From Marinobacter sp. LQ44 (GTDB taxonomy: Bacteria; Pseudomonadota; Gammaproteobacteria; Pseudomonadales; Oleiphilaceae), in contig NZ_CP014754.1 in the NCBI RefSeq assembly GCF_001447155.2, forward strand, positions 1,922,001 to 1,986,000: DNA of 64,000 bases, in the 5' to 3' direction. Position numbers and translations under genes: made by a program. Every line of letters starts with the position of its first letter. The first letter of the stretch is position 1. Positions 51,002-60,434 of this stretch are shown here, piece by piece. Under the pieces are notes generated by a model that saw nothing but the letters and a program-made list of their open reading frames with translations, had not been told where the DNA came from and did no database searches.

Positions 51002-51787
51002 TCAGACGAAGCGCACAGACGCGCTGCCAATCCCGCCAATGTCCACACGCATGGTGTCACCGGCTTTCACCGGCTCCAGCGGTACCAGGGAGCCTGACAG
51101 GATGACTTCACCTGCCTTCAGGGAAATGCCGAACTCACCCAGGGTGTTGGCCAGCCAGGCCACGCAGTTCACCGGAGAGCTCAATGCAGCGGCGCCGGCA
51201 CCGGTGCTGATGATGGAACCGTTCTTTTCCACCACCATTCCGCAGGTCACCAGGTCAACATCCCGGGGGGAGACGGCGTTGTCACCGAGCACAAACAGGC
51301 CACAGGAGGCGTTATCGGCGATGGTGTCCTGAATGGCGATCTTCCAGTCCTGAATTCGGGAATCGACGATTTCGAAACAGGGCATGACGCATTCGGTGGC
51401 CGCCAGCACATCGGCGTTGGTCACGCCTGGGCCGGTCAGGTCTTTCTTCAGAATGAAGGCGATTTCGCCTTCGGCACGTGGGGCAATCAGGCGGTCGCTG
51501 ATAGGCACCACTTCACCGCTGTTGAACACCATGTCGTCGGTCAGGTAACCGAAATCCGGCTGGTGTACATTCAGCATGTTCATCACTGCCTTGCTGGTGA
51601 CGCCGATCTTCTTGCCGATGATCCGGGCACCGGCCTGTTGCCGGCGCTCGAGCATGCGCAGTGAGATGTGGTAGGCATCGTCAATGCTAATGTCTTCGCC
51701 ACGGCTGGTCAGCGGCGAAACGGCTTCCCGCTTGACCATCGCCTCATAGAGTTCGTCGCCGAACTGCTGGATTTTCTGCTTATCCAT
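51002..51787 (-). CDS. dmpE: 2-keto-4-pentenoate hydratase
   Basis: A 261-residue hydratase of the same superfamily as DmpH. Blocks: [20 protein letters not shown] and [15 protein letters not shown]. It adds water to 2-hydroxypenta-2,4-dienoate to give 4-hydroxy-2-oxovalerate. Its start shares a base with the dmpD stop (TAATG overlap). Confidence 0.93.
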   Translation of the reverse strand: MDKQKIQQFGDELYEAMVKREAVSPLTSRGEDISIDDAYHISLRMLERRQQAGARIIGKKIGVTSKAVMNMLNVHQPDFGYLTDDMVFNSGEVVPISDRLIAPRAEGEIAFILKKDLTGPGVTNADVLAATECVMPCFEIVDSRIQDWKIAIQDTIADNASCGLFVLGDNAVSPRDVDLVTCGMVVEKNGSIISTGAGAAALSSPVNCVAWLANTLGEFGISLKAGEVILSGSLVPLEPVKAGDTMRVDIGGIGSASVRFV

Positions 51788-52647
51788 TACTTGTCTCCGG
51801 CAGCGGCCTGATCCGCTTCGTTCAGGAAATCGTTGACCAACCGGGCGAACCGGTCGGCGTGTTCAATCTGGGTCCAGTGGCCGCAGCGGCCGAACACGTG
51901 CAACTGGGCACGGTCAATCAGGTCCGCCAGCTTGTAGGAGGCCTCCAGGGGAATCACTTCGTCTTCGCGACCGTGGATGATCAGGGTCTCGTGATTGAGG
52001 GCCCGGATGTCGTCTTCGTTGCTGGCCAGGTTGTCCACCCAGCGCTGGCGCGGAGCCGGAAACATGGCGGCAAAGGATTCCTGGAAACCGGGGCGAATGC
52101 TGGCCTGGTAACGCATTTCTGCCAGTTCGTCGGTCAACAGCCCCTTGTTGAAGGCAAATACATCCATCAACCGGCGCATGGTTTCCAGCGAGGGCTGGTA
52201 ACCCCAGACTTCGTCCAGGCCCTTGGTGATCGGGAAGCTGACACCGACAGACCCCATCAACACCAGCCGGCGTACCCGTTGCGGGTGCTCAATAGCCAAG
52301 GCCAGGGCAAGGCCACCGCCAAAGGAATTACCCACCAGGTCCACCTGTTCCAGGCCCAGTTCATCCAGCACACCGATGGCATGTTTCACCCAGCGCTCAC
52401 GGTTGTAGATCTGGTCTTCCGGGCGCTCGCTGTAGCCGAAGCCCAGCATGTCCGGCGCGATCACCCGGCGATGCTTGGCCAGCTCGGGGATTACCAGGCG
52501 CCAGTTGGCCCAGGCGGTCACGCCGGGGCCGGAGCCGTGGATCATCATCAGCGGAAATCCGCCTTTGCCATGATCGTGCAGGTTGGTCCGGTAGCCGGCG
52601 GCGGTAATCTCGCGCCCGATTTCAGGGCTGTCTACAGGTGCGTTCAT
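51787..52647 (-). CDS. dmpD: 2-hydroxymuconate-semialdehyde hydrolase
   Basis: A 286-residue alpha/beta-hydrolase that cleaves the ring-fission product (C-C bond hydrolysis). The oxyanion motif HGSGPG is at about 37-42, the nucleophile Ser108 is in GNSFGG, the Asp is in GREDEVIP and the His in CGHWTQIE. It serves the hydrolytic branch for substrates such as methylated catechols. It is full length. Confidence 0.92.
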   Translation of the reverse strand: MNAPVDSPEIGREITAAGYRTNLHDHGKGGFPLMMIHGSGPGVTAWANWRLVIPELAKHRRVIAPDMLGFGYSERPEDQIYNRERWVKHAIGVLDELGLEQVDLVGNSFGGGLALALAIEHPQRVRRLVLMGSVGVSFPITKGLDEVWGYQPSLETMRRLMDVFAFNKGLLTDELAEMRYQASIRPGFQESFAAMFPAPRQRWVDNLASNEDDIRALNHETLIIHGREDEVIPLEASYKLADLIDRAQLHVFGRCGHWTQIEHADRFARLVNDFLNEADQAAAGDK

Positions 52648-52654
52648 GGCTGCC

Positions 52655-54115
52655 TCACAGTTTGATACAGACGTTCTTCATTTCGGTGTAGAACTCCAGG
52701 GAGTGCACACCGCCCTCGCGGCCGATACCGGACTGCTTGCTGCCACCAAACGGCGTGCGCAGGTCCCGCAGGAACCAGCTGTTCACCCAGATGATGCCGG
52801 CTTCAATCTGTCCTGCTACCCGGTGGGCGCGGCTGACGTTTTCGGTCCAGATCGCAGACGCCAGGCCGTAGGGCAGGCTGTTGGCCAGCTCGATGGCTTC
52901 TTCTTCGCTGTCGAACGGGCGAATGTGGCAGCAGGGGCCGAAGATTTCGTCGGTAACCACCGCCGAATCGTCCGGCAAGCCGGTCCAGATCGTGGGCTGC
53001 ACCCAGGCACCGCCGGCGTACTCTTCCGGCATGTCGGGTACACCGCCACCGGTCACCACCGTGGCGCCGTCGTCCACGGCTTTCTGGTAGTAGGACAGCA
53101 CTTTTTCACGGTGCTTCAGGCTGACCAGCGGGCCGAAATTGGCCTTGTCGTCATCGGGCGGTCCGATACGCAGCTTTTCCGCTTCCGCTTTCAGGCGTGC
53201 CACAAACTCGTCAAAGATGGAACGTTCCACATAGACTCGTTCGGTGCCCAGGCACACCTGGCCACAGTTGACGAACGCAGAGCGCATGGTGCCTTCGATG
53301 GCCTTGTCCATATCGCAGTCTGCGAACACCAGGCCGGCGTTCTTGCCACCCAGTTCCAGGGAGATATCCCGGATGCCCTTGGCGGCCGCTTTCATGATCA
53401 CTTCGCCGGTGCCGGTTTCACCGGTGAAGGTGAAGCCGTCTACGTCCGGGTGGGCCGTGAGGAAGGCGCCGGCGGAATCGCCACCGAAGCCGTGCACCAC
53501 GTTGTAAACGCCATCCGGCACGCCGGCTTCCTTCATCACTTCGCCCAGCAGAGCGGTGGTGGTCGGGGTTTCTTCCGACGGCTTGACCACCACGGTGTTA
53601 CCACAGGCCAGCGCAGGACCCACTTTCCAGGTCATCAGCAGCAACGGCAGGTTCCAGGGACTGATCACACCAATCACACCCTTGGGACGGCGCACGGCGT
53701 AGTTCAGCGCACCGCTGCCATCAGGTGTGGCCATTTCAAAGGATTCCGCCGGCACGTTCTTGACCATGTCGGCGAAGACTTTGAAGTTGGCCGCACCCCG
53801 GGGAATGTCGATGTGGCTGGCCATGGACTTGGGCTTGCCGGTGTCCAGGCACTCCGCCTCCAGAAACTCGTCAAAGCGCTCGTTAATGCCGTCGGCTACC
53901 TTGTGCAGAATCCGGGTGCGCTCGTCCAGGGTCATCTTGCCCCAGGGGCCTTTTAAAGCGGCTCTGGCCGCTTTGACGGCCGCATCCACTTCATCGCGGC
54001 CAGCCTCGTGAACCTTGGCGATCACCTTACCGTTCACCGGGTTGACGTTGTCAAACAGCTTTCCGTTGGCAGAGCCGACGTATTGGCCGTTGATGTAGTG
54101 TTTGATCTCTTTCAT
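52655..54115 (-). CDS. dmpC: 2-hydroxymuconic semialdehyde dehydrogenase
   Basis: A 486-residue aldehyde dehydrogenase. Key residues: Asn155 in SPWN, Glu254 in LELGGK and nucleophile Cys288 in NCGQVC. It oxidises 2-hydroxymuconic semialdehyde to 2-hydroxymuconate, feeding DmpI and DmpH. It is complete and collinear with the Pseudomonas dmp operon. Confidence 0.93.
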   Translation of the reverse strand: MKEIKHYINGQYVGSANGKLFDNVNPVNGKVIAKVHEAGRDEVDAAVKAARAALKGPWGKMTLDERTRILHKVADGINERFDEFLEAECLDTGKPKSMASHIDIPRGAANFKVFADMVKNVPAESFEMATPDGSGALNYAVRRPKGVIGVISPWNLPLLLMTWKVGPALACGNTVVVKPSEETPTTTALLGEVMKEAGVPDGVYNVVHGFGGDSAGAFLTAHPDVDGFTFTGETGTGEVIMKAAAKGIRDISLELGGKNAGLVFADCDMDKAIEGTMRSAFVNCGQVCLGTERVYVERSIFDEFVARLKAEAEKLRIGPPDDDKANFGPLVSLKHREKVLSYYQKAVDDGATVVTGGGVPDMPEEYAGGAWVQPTIWTGLPDDSAVVTDEIFGPCCHIRPFDSEEEAIELANSLPYGLASAIWTENVSRAHRVAGQIEAGIIWVNSWFLRDLRTPFGGSKQSGIGREGGVHSLEFYTEMKNVCIKL

Positions 54116-54161
54116 TGCTGCCTAGTCCTGTAAAGTTGAATCCTGTTTGGTCGTTCTCAGA

Positions 54162-55085
54162 TCAGGTCAACACCGTCAAGAAACGCTCATTCAGTACCCG
54201 GTCGTGATAGAAAATGGCCTTACCGAGCTGCTCGGCCTGCCAGGTCACGGGTTTGTGATCCGGGTAGAAGTAGTCACCGCCACAGAACACTTCGTTGCGG
54301 TTGCCAGACGGGTCGAAGAAGTAAATGGTCTTGCCGTGGGTCAGGCCATGACGGGTCGGTCCGATATCAATGGAAGTGTCGGTCATGGAGATCAGGTCGG
54401 CTGCCCGTAGCACGTCCTCCCAGGTTTCCAGGAAGAAAGACGCGTGGTGGAACTTGCCCTTCTCTTCATGGTGAATGAAGGCAATGTCGTGCTCCTTCAT
54501 AGACACGGTCAGGAACTGGGCAATCCGGGTGCCTTCGGGGTCCAGTACCTGCTCGGCCAGGTCGAAGCCCAGAACATTTACGAAGATGTCGTAAACGGCG
54601 GCAAGCTCCGGCCCATAAAACAGGCAATGATCGAAACGCACGGCCTTCATGCCTTGCAAACCGCGGGGCCAGGCTTCCGGGTTAACGCTGGAAACGCCCC
54701 ACTTGCCGGTGTACTTCTTGTCGGCATAGAGCTCGAAGGCATGGCCGGAGGGCACGGTGAACCGCACACGGCGACCGCAGTCTTTCAGCTCTTCCGGCGG
54801 TACCTGTTCTACCTCAACGCCATAAGCCACCAGGTCTTTTTCCAGCTGAACCAGGGTGTCTTCATCCAGTACCTTGAAGCCCATAAAATCGCAGCCAGGC
54901 TCATCTGCTTCACGCAGCACCAGGGAGAACTTGTCCACCTCGGTCCAGGCTTTCAGGTACACCCGGCCCTGGTCGTCACGATCGGTTTCGATCATGCCCA
55001 GCAGCTCGGTGTAGTGTTTGACGGCTTCGCCCATATCGAGAACCCGGATCTGTACGTGGCCGGGACGCATTACACCTTTTTTCAT
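54162..55085 (-). CDS. dmpB: Catechol 2,3-dioxygenase
   Basis: A 307-residue type I extradiol dioxygenase, the same length as XylE. The iron ligands are in place: His153 (FDHCLFYG), His214 (KFHHASFF) and Glu265 ([10 protein letters not shown]). The start at 55085 is chosen because it gives the family start [15 protein letters not shown]; the frame continues 34 codons upstream into dmpQ without homology. It opens the catechol ring between C2 and C3. Confidence 0.95.
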   Translation of the reverse strand: MKKGVMRPGHVQIRVLDMGEAVKHYTELLGMIETDRDDQGRVYLKAWTEVDKFSLVLREADEPGCDFMGFKVLDEDTLVQLEKDLVAYGVEVEQVPPEELKDCGRRVRFTVPSGHAFELYADKKYTGKWGVSSVNPEAWPRGLQGMKAVRFDHCLFYGPELAAVYDIFVNVLGFDLAEQVLDPEGTRIAQFLTVSMKEHDIAFIHHEEKGKFHHASFFLETWEDVLRAADLISMTDTSIDIGPTRHGLTHGKTIYFFDPSGNRNEVFCGGDYFYPDHKPVTWQAEQLGKAIFYHDRVLNERFLTVLT

Positions 55086-55090
55086 GACAG

Positions 55091-55420
55091 TCACCTCAAC
55101 GGTTTTGTTGTTGTTTGCTTCGCAAGTGCCGCCTCCGGCAGAGGCACACACTCGATGGTCAAGTCGGTCAGCGGGTAGATCCGGCAAGCCAGGACTTCCC
55201 CTTTTTCAACGGCTTCGGGCGGGGCATGCACCTTGCTCATCTTGCCGCACTCGAAATCCCCCTCCAGAACCCGGATTTTGCAAAAACCGCAGCCACCACC
55301 CCGGCAGCCCACGGGCACACACTTCACTCCCAGTTGCTCCATCGCCTTGAGCACACTCTGGCCGTCCTGGCAGGTAAAGTGGTCTCCCGTTGTGCGGTTG
55401 AACACCTGGAACCCGGCCAT
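55091..55420 (-). CDS. dmpQ: DmpQ/XylT-type ferredoxin
   Basis: A 109-residue plant-type 2Fe-2S ferredoxin. The cluster Cys residues are Cys39, Cys44 and Cys47 in CRGGGCGFC and Cys79 in VLACR. Its homologue XylT reactivates catechol 2,3-dioxygenase by reducing its iron. It sits directly before dmpB, only 5 bases apart. Confidence 0.92.
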   Translation of the reverse strand: MAGFQVFNRTTGDHFTCQDGQSVLKAMEQLGVKCVPVGCRGGGCGFCKIRVLEGDFECGKMSKVHAPPEAVEKGEVLACRIYPLTDLTIECVPLPEAALAKQTTTKPLR

Positions 55421-55432
55421 ACCACCTCCCGG

Positions 55433-56494
55433 TCAGATCTTCTTGAACAGGGCTGAACGCTGGGTGTCTTCCGCACCGTCGGCCGCTGTCAGGAATTTCT
55501 CCATGAAGATGTCCCGCTCGAACAACCGGCCTTGCATCAGGGCAGTGATCGCGGCATCAATCATCGGAGGTGGGCCACACAGGTAAGCCTTGTTACCGGA
55601 AAACCGGCTATCAAAGTGCTCCTTGGCGGCATCGTGCACATAGCCCCGGAAGCCCGGCCAGTCGGCGTCATCTTCGGCCTGGCTCAGGGCCGGCACGTAG
55701 GTGAAGTTGTCGTGGTCACGATCCAGTGCTTCAAACAGTTCGCGGTTGTAAAGTTCGGCGAGGTTGCGGGCGCCCTGGAACAACACGATCTTGCGTTCGT
55801 CGTCCTGCTCCAGCAGGTCGAGAATCATCGACTGCGGGCTGGAAAGCCCTGACCCACCCGCGATGAAGATCAGGTCGCCAGGCTGGGAGCTGCGCACGAA
55901 GAACTGGCCGTAGGGGCCGGACAGGTTCAGCTCATCGCCTGCTTTCAACTGCTCGTGGATGTAGGTGGTTGCAGCGCCACCCTCAACCAGGCGGATGTGC
56001 AGTTCCACTTCATCGGGTTTGCCCGGCGGATTTGCCAGGGAGAATGCACGGGCACCCTCAACTCCGGGCACTTCGATGTTGATGTACTGGCCGGCCTGGA
56101 AGGTCATCGGGCGGTCCAGTTTCAGGTGCAGACCCTTGATGGTGGGCGACAGGTCAACAATATCCGTTACTGTCGCAACATAGTCCTCCACCGGGTAGCC
56201 CTCGAAGTCCGGGTCGACATCAATGTCGGCTTCAATGGTGACGTCGCTCTCCACGGTGGCGCAGCAGGCCAGCACCTTGCCTTCGTCCCGCTCAACATCC
56301 ATCAGGGCAAAGGGTGAGGCGTCGCCAATCTCAACGTCGCCTTCCAGCACCTGAACCTTGCAGGTGGCGCAGGTGCCGTGGCCGCAAGCGAAGGGCAACC
56401 ACACACCCTGGCGAAGGGCCGCCTGGAGGATGGTCTGGCCATCCTCGACTTCAATCTGCTCGCCAATCGGCTCGATAGTAACGGTATGACTCAT
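55433..56494 (-). CDS. dmpP: Phenol hydroxylase reductase component (P5)
   Basis: A 353-residue reductase. An N-terminal 2Fe-2S domain has Cys37, Cys42, Cys45 and Cys77; the FAD domain has RAFSLANPP; the NADH domain has GGSGLSSPQSMI and ends YLCGPPPMIDAA. It passes electrons from NADH to the hydroxylase oxygenase. It is complete. Confidence 0.94.
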   Translation of the reverse strand: MSHTVTIEPIGEQIEVEDGQTILQAALRQGVWLPFACGHGTCATCKVQVLEGDVEIGDASPFALMDVERDEGKVLACCATVESDVTIEADIDVDPDFEGYPVEDYVATVTDIVDLSPTIKGLHLKLDRPMTFQAGQYINIEVPGVEGARAFSLANPPGKPDEVELHIRLVEGGAATTYIHEQLKAGDELNLSGPYGQFFVRSSQPGDLIFIAGGSGLSSPQSMILDLLEQDDERKIVLFQGARNLAELYNRELFEALDRDHDNFTYVPALSQAEDDADWPGFRGYVHDAAKEHFDSRFSGNKAYLCGPPPMIDAAITALMQGRLFERDIFMEKFLTAADGAEDTQRSALFKKI

Positions 56495-56504
56495 CGCTCT
56501 GCCC

Positions 56505-56864
56505 TCAGTATCCGGCGTTCGCCATGCCTTTCAGGCCCGGCGTGGTAACCGTCAGCATGCTTTTGTGATCAATGCCCTGGTCTTTCAGGGTGGCATCCGC
56601 ATTCGGGGTGAACGGCTCATCGTTCAGCAGCCATTCAGCATTTAGGAAGTCCGCTTTTGCAGATTCCGGGTGTGCTGCGGTGGCCGGCTTGAGGATCTCC
56701 TCCACCAGGGCACGGAAGGTCATATCCGGCTGCACCAGCAACGCAAACGGCGCGCAGAACAGCAGGTGGTCGGGCCAGTAGACATACAGCAGCTGCATGC
56801 CGTGAAAGTTTTCGACCTTGTCTTTCGGTTCAAACTTGTAGTCGTAAAGTGCGTTTACACTCAT
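56505..56864 (-). CDS. dmpO: Phenol hydroxylase component P4
   Basis: A 119-residue subunit (gamma of the oxygenase). It shows the conserved FHGMQLLYVYWPDHLLFCAPFA. The start at 56864 is preferred over the Met three codons upstream because AAGGTGACC is at proper spacing and the homologues start there. It is part of the oxygenase heterohexamer with P1 and P3. Confidence 0.92.
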   Translation of the reverse strand: MSVNALYDYKFEPKDKVENFHGMQLLYVYWPDHLLFCAPFALLVQPDMTFRALVEEILKPATAAHPESAKADFLNAEWLLNDEPFTPNADATLKDQGIDHKSMLTVTTPGLKGMANAGY

Positions 56865-56936
56865 GATGGTCACCTTGTTGTTTTTGTGGGTGTGTCGCCC
56901 GGCGCCATTGGCCTCCGGGTGACTCCCGAGTCAATA

Positions 56937-58472
56937 TCAGGCGGCGTCCTGGTTTTCGTCCGCAGGCTTCTGGCCCTTGATGGTCATCCAGTGCTTGTGG
57001 TCCGGAGACCCGAGGTACTCGAAATTGTCCTCGCCGATGTTGATGTGGTAGTACTTCTGCACCACGGTCTCGACATCGCCACCTTCACAGTTGCCCTGAT
57101 AAATCTGGTGCACCGGCAACCAGGCCTGCACGTACTTCTCAGGCTCGTGCTTGAAGATGTCGCAGCAGGCTTCGGAGCAGAAGTGATAGCGCTCGCCCTC
57201 ATGCACCAGCTGGCGATGGCTCAGCTTCGTGGGCGCCCCCATTTCGGTGAACAGGGTGGGCACCTGGCACACCTGGCACAGTTGCGGCAGGGTGTTGTTG
57301 TAGAAGCGACGGCCAGCGGCAGCCTCTTTCGCCAGGTACTCGTAGCGCGGGCGGTAGTACTTGTCGAAAGACTCCGGGTACTTCTCGGACATCCAGTCCA
57401 TCTCTTCCTTCTCCGGAATCCAGGTGTGGAAGTTGGTGGCCTGGCTGTACTGGTAGAAGGTGGTCCACAGCTGGTGACTCAGGTGATGCTTGGCATCGTT
57501 GGCCACGTCCTGGTACTTGGGCGGGCGAATGCCGTAACGCTCAAGATCCTTGAACAGGGCGCCACCGTTCTGCTCGTAATACACTTCCCAGGCCTCGGCC
57601 CAGCTCATCACCTTGTTCGGCAGCATGTAGTCCATCATCATGCTGACCAGGCTGAGCAGGCGGAAACCACGCCAGAACCACTTGTCTATCCAGCGCTGAA
57701 CAATGGGCACGTTGTCTTCGTGCTGTTCCAGGATGAACTTGATTACCTCCAGGCCCAGGGTCATGTGACGGGCTTCGTCAGACTGTGCAGAGAAGCCGAA
57801 CGTCACGGTAGCCATGTCGCCGTTATAGGCGGCACCCGACATGAACGGTACAAACAGCAGGTTGGTCAGCACGTACTCGAACGAGAACGAGATGGCGGTC
57901 AGGAACTCGAACGGGCCGGCGGTGCGGGCATCGTCAAAGAACGACTTGGGTACGGACAGGAACCACACCCGGTCGTGCATGTGCGGGGCATCGTGCAGGC
58001 CGTTGAAGTGCTTGTTGTAGTGGCTCATGGCGTGCTGCTGGGTCTGGGAATGACGCAGCTCGTCGATCGCCTGCATCTGGCAGGCCACCCGGGCACCGGC
58101 ACCACTGAACTGGCGGCCAACCTTCGCATACCCCTGGAACGCAGCGTGCTCGAGCGGAGAAACACCGCTGAGGAACAGTTTCAGGGCGTTCACGTAGCGG
58201 GCATCGGAAATGTTCTGATGGCCGTTGTTCTGGGCAAAGGCGTCGAAGATGGCATACAGCTTCTTCTCTTTCTCGGCCTGGTACTTCCAGTAGGCGTCCA
58301 TGGTCAGACGGAACGGATCTTCCCACTGGGACCAATCGACAATCTTGATGCCTTCAAACCGCTCGTCCGGATAGATGTCTTCCATCTTCTGGTAAGTCGG
58401 CTCCCAGGCCATATCCCGGGTCAGGTACTGGTATTTGTCTTTAAGGTTCAGCTTTTTGTTTTTAACAACCAT
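56937..58472 (-). CDS. dmpN: Phenol hydroxylase alpha subunit (P3), di-iron oxygenase
   Basis: A 511-residue catalytic subunit. Di-iron ligands are visible: Glu108 (SPLEHA), Glu138 and His141 (DELRHSQ), Glu199 (SFSFEYV), Glu233 and His236 (QSDEARHM). A zinc-like Cys region follows later (CQVCQV ... CSEACCDIF). It hydroxylates phenol to catechol. The start at 58472 has GGGAGAA upstream; an earlier Met overlaps dmpM. Confidence 0.95.
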   Translation of the reverse strand: MVVKNKKLNLKDKYQYLTRDMAWEPTYQKMEDIYPDERFEGIKIVDWSQWEDPFRLTMDAYWKYQAEKEKKLYAIFDAFAQNNGHQNISDARYVNALKLFLSGVSPLEHAAFQGYAKVGRQFSGAGARVACQMQAIDELRHSQTQQHAMSHYNKHFNGLHDAPHMHDRVWFLSVPKSFFDDARTAGPFEFLTAISFSFEYVLTNLLFVPFMSGAAYNGDMATVTFGFSAQSDEARHMTLGLEVIKFILEQHEDNVPIVQRWIDKWFWRGFRLLSLVSMMMDYMLPNKVMSWAEAWEVYYEQNGGALFKDLERYGIRPPKYQDVANDAKHHLSHQLWTTFYQYSQATNFHTWIPEKEEMDWMSEKYPESFDKYYRPRYEYLAKEAAAGRRFYNNTLPQLCQVCQVPTLFTEMGAPTKLSHRQLVHEGERYHFCSEACCDIFKHEPEKYVQAWLPVHQIYQGNCEGGDVETVVQKYYHINIGEDNFEYLGSPDHKHWMTIKGQKPADENQDAA

Positions 58473-58486
58473 GGTGATTCTCCCGA

Positions 58487-58756
58487 TTATTTCCACTCAA
58501 GGATGAAGTGGTCATCGTCTTCGTCGACGTTGCCGCCAATACTGATGACATCGATAAGCATTTCCTGAACGTCCCAGTCACGCCCGAGTTTCTCTTCCAT
58601 GGTTTCCCGGTTGATCACCAGGCGCTTCTCGGCCTGGATCCGGATCATGGCCGGCTGGTGCTGCAGCTCTGCCTCCGGGTTATCTTCCATCACGGCTTCC
58701 GCCAGATAACGGGCGTTGTCGTTGTCCTGAAATACAATGAATACGAGCTGGCTCAT
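58487..58756 (-). CDS. dmpM: Phenol hydroxylase effector component P2
   Basis: An 89-residue cofactor-free effector protein of the MmoB/DmpM family (VFIVFQDNDNARYLAEAV; WDVQEMLIDVISIGGNVDEDDDH). It binds the oxygenase and tunes the di-iron site. It overlaps dmpL by ATGA. Confidence 0.93.
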   Translation of the reverse strand: MSQLVFIVFQDNDNARYLAEAVMEDNPEAELQHQPAMIRIQAEKRLVINRETMEEKLGRDWDVQEMLIDVISIGGNVDEDDDHFILEWK

Positions 58757-59754
58757 GCGGATACTCCCTGGCTCTGCAGACCGACTTTCTTCAGGCGGGT
58801 AGACAGTTCCGCCCGGGCTTCGTCCAGTGCTTCAACGCCAACCGAGGCCTCTGCCAGTGGTTTAAGCGCGCTGTAAACCTGGGGCTCCCAGTGGTCGACC
58901 CACTGCTGGAGCTGTGCAATGTTGGCGTCGCTTTCACCGGCCACGGCTTTCATCATGGCGTTGGTCCAGCGCAGGGTGTCCTTGTACCAGTCACGCATGA
59001 ACTCGGTGAGCATGGAGACGTCCTCGGCACCCTGGCTTTCCAGCCACTCATCCATCTTGTGATAGACCAGCGGGAACATCAGGCCGTCCATCAGGATGTT
59101 CTGCAGCAGGGTCAGCTCGAACCAGTCCTGCACCACCAGTGAGTCTTCCACCAGCTTGCGCAGGGGCTGCCACAGCTCGTCGTCCATCCAGTAGCCCTTG
59201 GATTCGTCCAGGGCGGTGCCGGTGCTGCCATCAATCATCAAGGCTATGCGGGACAGATACTGGCCAATCCCAAGGCGGTCCATGGCCTGATAAATGTGCA
59301 TCTGGGACACAGTTGTTGCAGTGGCCTCACCGGCAATCTTGCTGTTGTTCATGTTGGCGCCCAGTTCCACATGGCGCAGGGGCACCATCAGGCGCAGCAA
59401 CAGCTTCTGGGTTTCTTCCGGCAGGCGGGTCAGCAGGTTGCGCTTGTCACAGAAGCCGTAGCTGGTTTCAGCCTGTTCCTGCATCTTGGCGCGGTTACCC
59501 ACATAGGCACCGTAGTAGAACTGACGGGGGTCAGACACCGCATACCAGTCTTCCATCCGGATCGCGGTGCGGCGCTCGTCATTGAGCTCGTAGTTTGCAT
59601 CCCACTGCGGGCGATAATGGAAGTTGGTTTTCGCTTCCAGGTCGTAGCTGGCTTCCTGGTAACGGGTAGCCGGCTTCTCGCCAAAACGACGGGCGATGTG
59701 GCTGTAGGTCTGGCGAATAGGTTCCACCGAGGTGGTTTTGATTTCGATACTCAT
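58753..59754 (-). CDS. dmpL: Phenol hydroxylase beta subunit (P1)
   Basis: A 333-residue structural subunit of the di-iron oxygenase, related to the alpha subunit but without a full set of iron ligands. Family blocks: WDANYELNDERRTAIRMEDWYAV and LRHVELGANMNNSK. It is complete and in the standard position between dmpK and dmpM. Confidence 0.93.
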   Translation of the reverse strand: MSIEIKTTSVEPIRQTYSHIARRFGEKPATRYQEASYDLEAKTNFHYRPQWDANYELNDERRTAIRMEDWYAVSDPRQFYYGAYVGNRAKMQEQAETSYGFCDKRNLLTRLPEETQKLLLRLMVPLRHVELGANMNNSKIAGEATATTVSQMHIYQAMDRLGIGQYLSRIALMIDGSTGTALDESKGYWMDDELWQPLRKLVEDSLVVQDWFELTLLQNILMDGLMFPLVYHKMDEWLESQGAEDVSMLTEFMRDWYKDTLRWTNAMMKAVAGESDANIAQLQQWVDHWEPQVYSALKPLAEASVGVEALDEARAELSTRLKKVGLQSQGVSA

Positions 59755-59809
59755 ATCAACCTTTCCGTTTTGTTTTTGTGGATCAGATTGTGGGTGTTGC
59801 TTGTTTGGC

Positions 59810-60070
59810 TCAATAACGCTGGCCGCGCTCTCCGAAGCGCCACTTGACCATGTCTTCGTCGATCTCGCGGATCATGTCCGAATTCATATGGACCACGTTG
59901 TTGTGCTTGCAGAAGATCTCGAAGGCTTCCCGTGGCAGCACAAGCTCGACGAACAGCTCCGGATAACCAATCGCAAAATCGAATTCCACGAATTTGTCAC
60001 CTGGCTCGCTGCGGACCCGGATATAGCGGGTCATTTCGTTAAAGGTCTTGGCTTCTGGCTGGTTCGTCAT
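59810..60070 (-). CDS. dmpK: Phenol hydroxylase component P0
   Basis: An 86-residue protein (TRYIRVRSEPGDKFVEFDFAIGYP; REIDEDMVKWRFGERGQRY). DmpK helps assemble the oxygenase, probably by loading iron, and is needed for growth on phenol in Pseudomonas. It is the first gene of the operon, about 30 bases after the predicted transcription start. Confidence 0.93.
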   Translation of the reverse strand: MTNQPEAKTFNEMTRYIRVRSEPGDKFVEFDFAIGYPELFVELVLPREAFEIFCKHNNVVHMNSDMIREIDEDMVKWRFGERGQRY

Positions 60071-60112
60071 AGTGAGCCCCGTTTATGTTTGTGGTCGGCT
60101 TGCAGTGTACTG

Positions 60113-60128
60113 AGCAACGGCTGTGCCA
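60113..60128 (-). promoter_or_regulatory. Sigma-54 promoter of the dmp operon
   Basis: On the minus strand the sequence reads TGGCACAGCCGTTGCT, a textbook -24 (GG) and -12 (GC) element with proper spacing. It lies 43 bases upstream of the dmpK start codon, in the intergenic region shared with dmpR. The identical 16-mer occurs at 62335-62350. Confidence 0.88.
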
Positions 60129-60256
60129 CTTCGGAGACGACCACCACGAGAAAGTATGTAGACCAATGTTTTTGATAGGTTTTTCAGGATCAAACGAACG
60201 CTTCAAGCGGTTAAAACGAGCTCCGAACTTCGGCTCGAGAGGGGTTCTTTTTTCAC

Positions 60257-60377
60257 CAAATGATCAAAACCAAGGGTGATCTGACCAAATGCTCAGACCA
60301 AGGCCCAATTCAACGATCACCTCCATTTTTTTACTATTTGGTTGATTTTTGACCTTGATCAGGTGTTAGATGATCAA
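60257..60377. promoter_or_regulatory. Probable DmpR upstream activating sites
   Basis: Several TTGATCA-type half-sites lie 130-250 bases upstream of the dmpK promoter: TTTGATCAT (minus strand, 60260-60268), a TTGATTTTTGACC stretch at 60342-60354, and the inverted pair TTGATCA (60355-60361) and TGATCAA (60371-60377). They resemble the DmpR/XylR enhancer consensus built from TTGATC and GATCAA. Part of this region must also hold the dmpR promoter, which I could not define. Confidence 0.6.
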
Positions 60378-60434
60378 TTAACGAGCTCCGAATGAGCTGT
60401 TCCCCGCCTACAACTATAAAAGGGGTCTCCGACC

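Noticed and set aside
52646..53956. A 436-residue plus-strand frame opposite dmpC
   Set aside because: It is antisense to the complete aldehyde dehydrogenase gene, without motifs.
56670..58568. A 632-residue plus-strand open frame opposite dmpO, dmpN and dmpM
   Set aside because: It is a shadow of the GC-rich dmpN coding sequence; composition and lack of motifs show it is not a gene.
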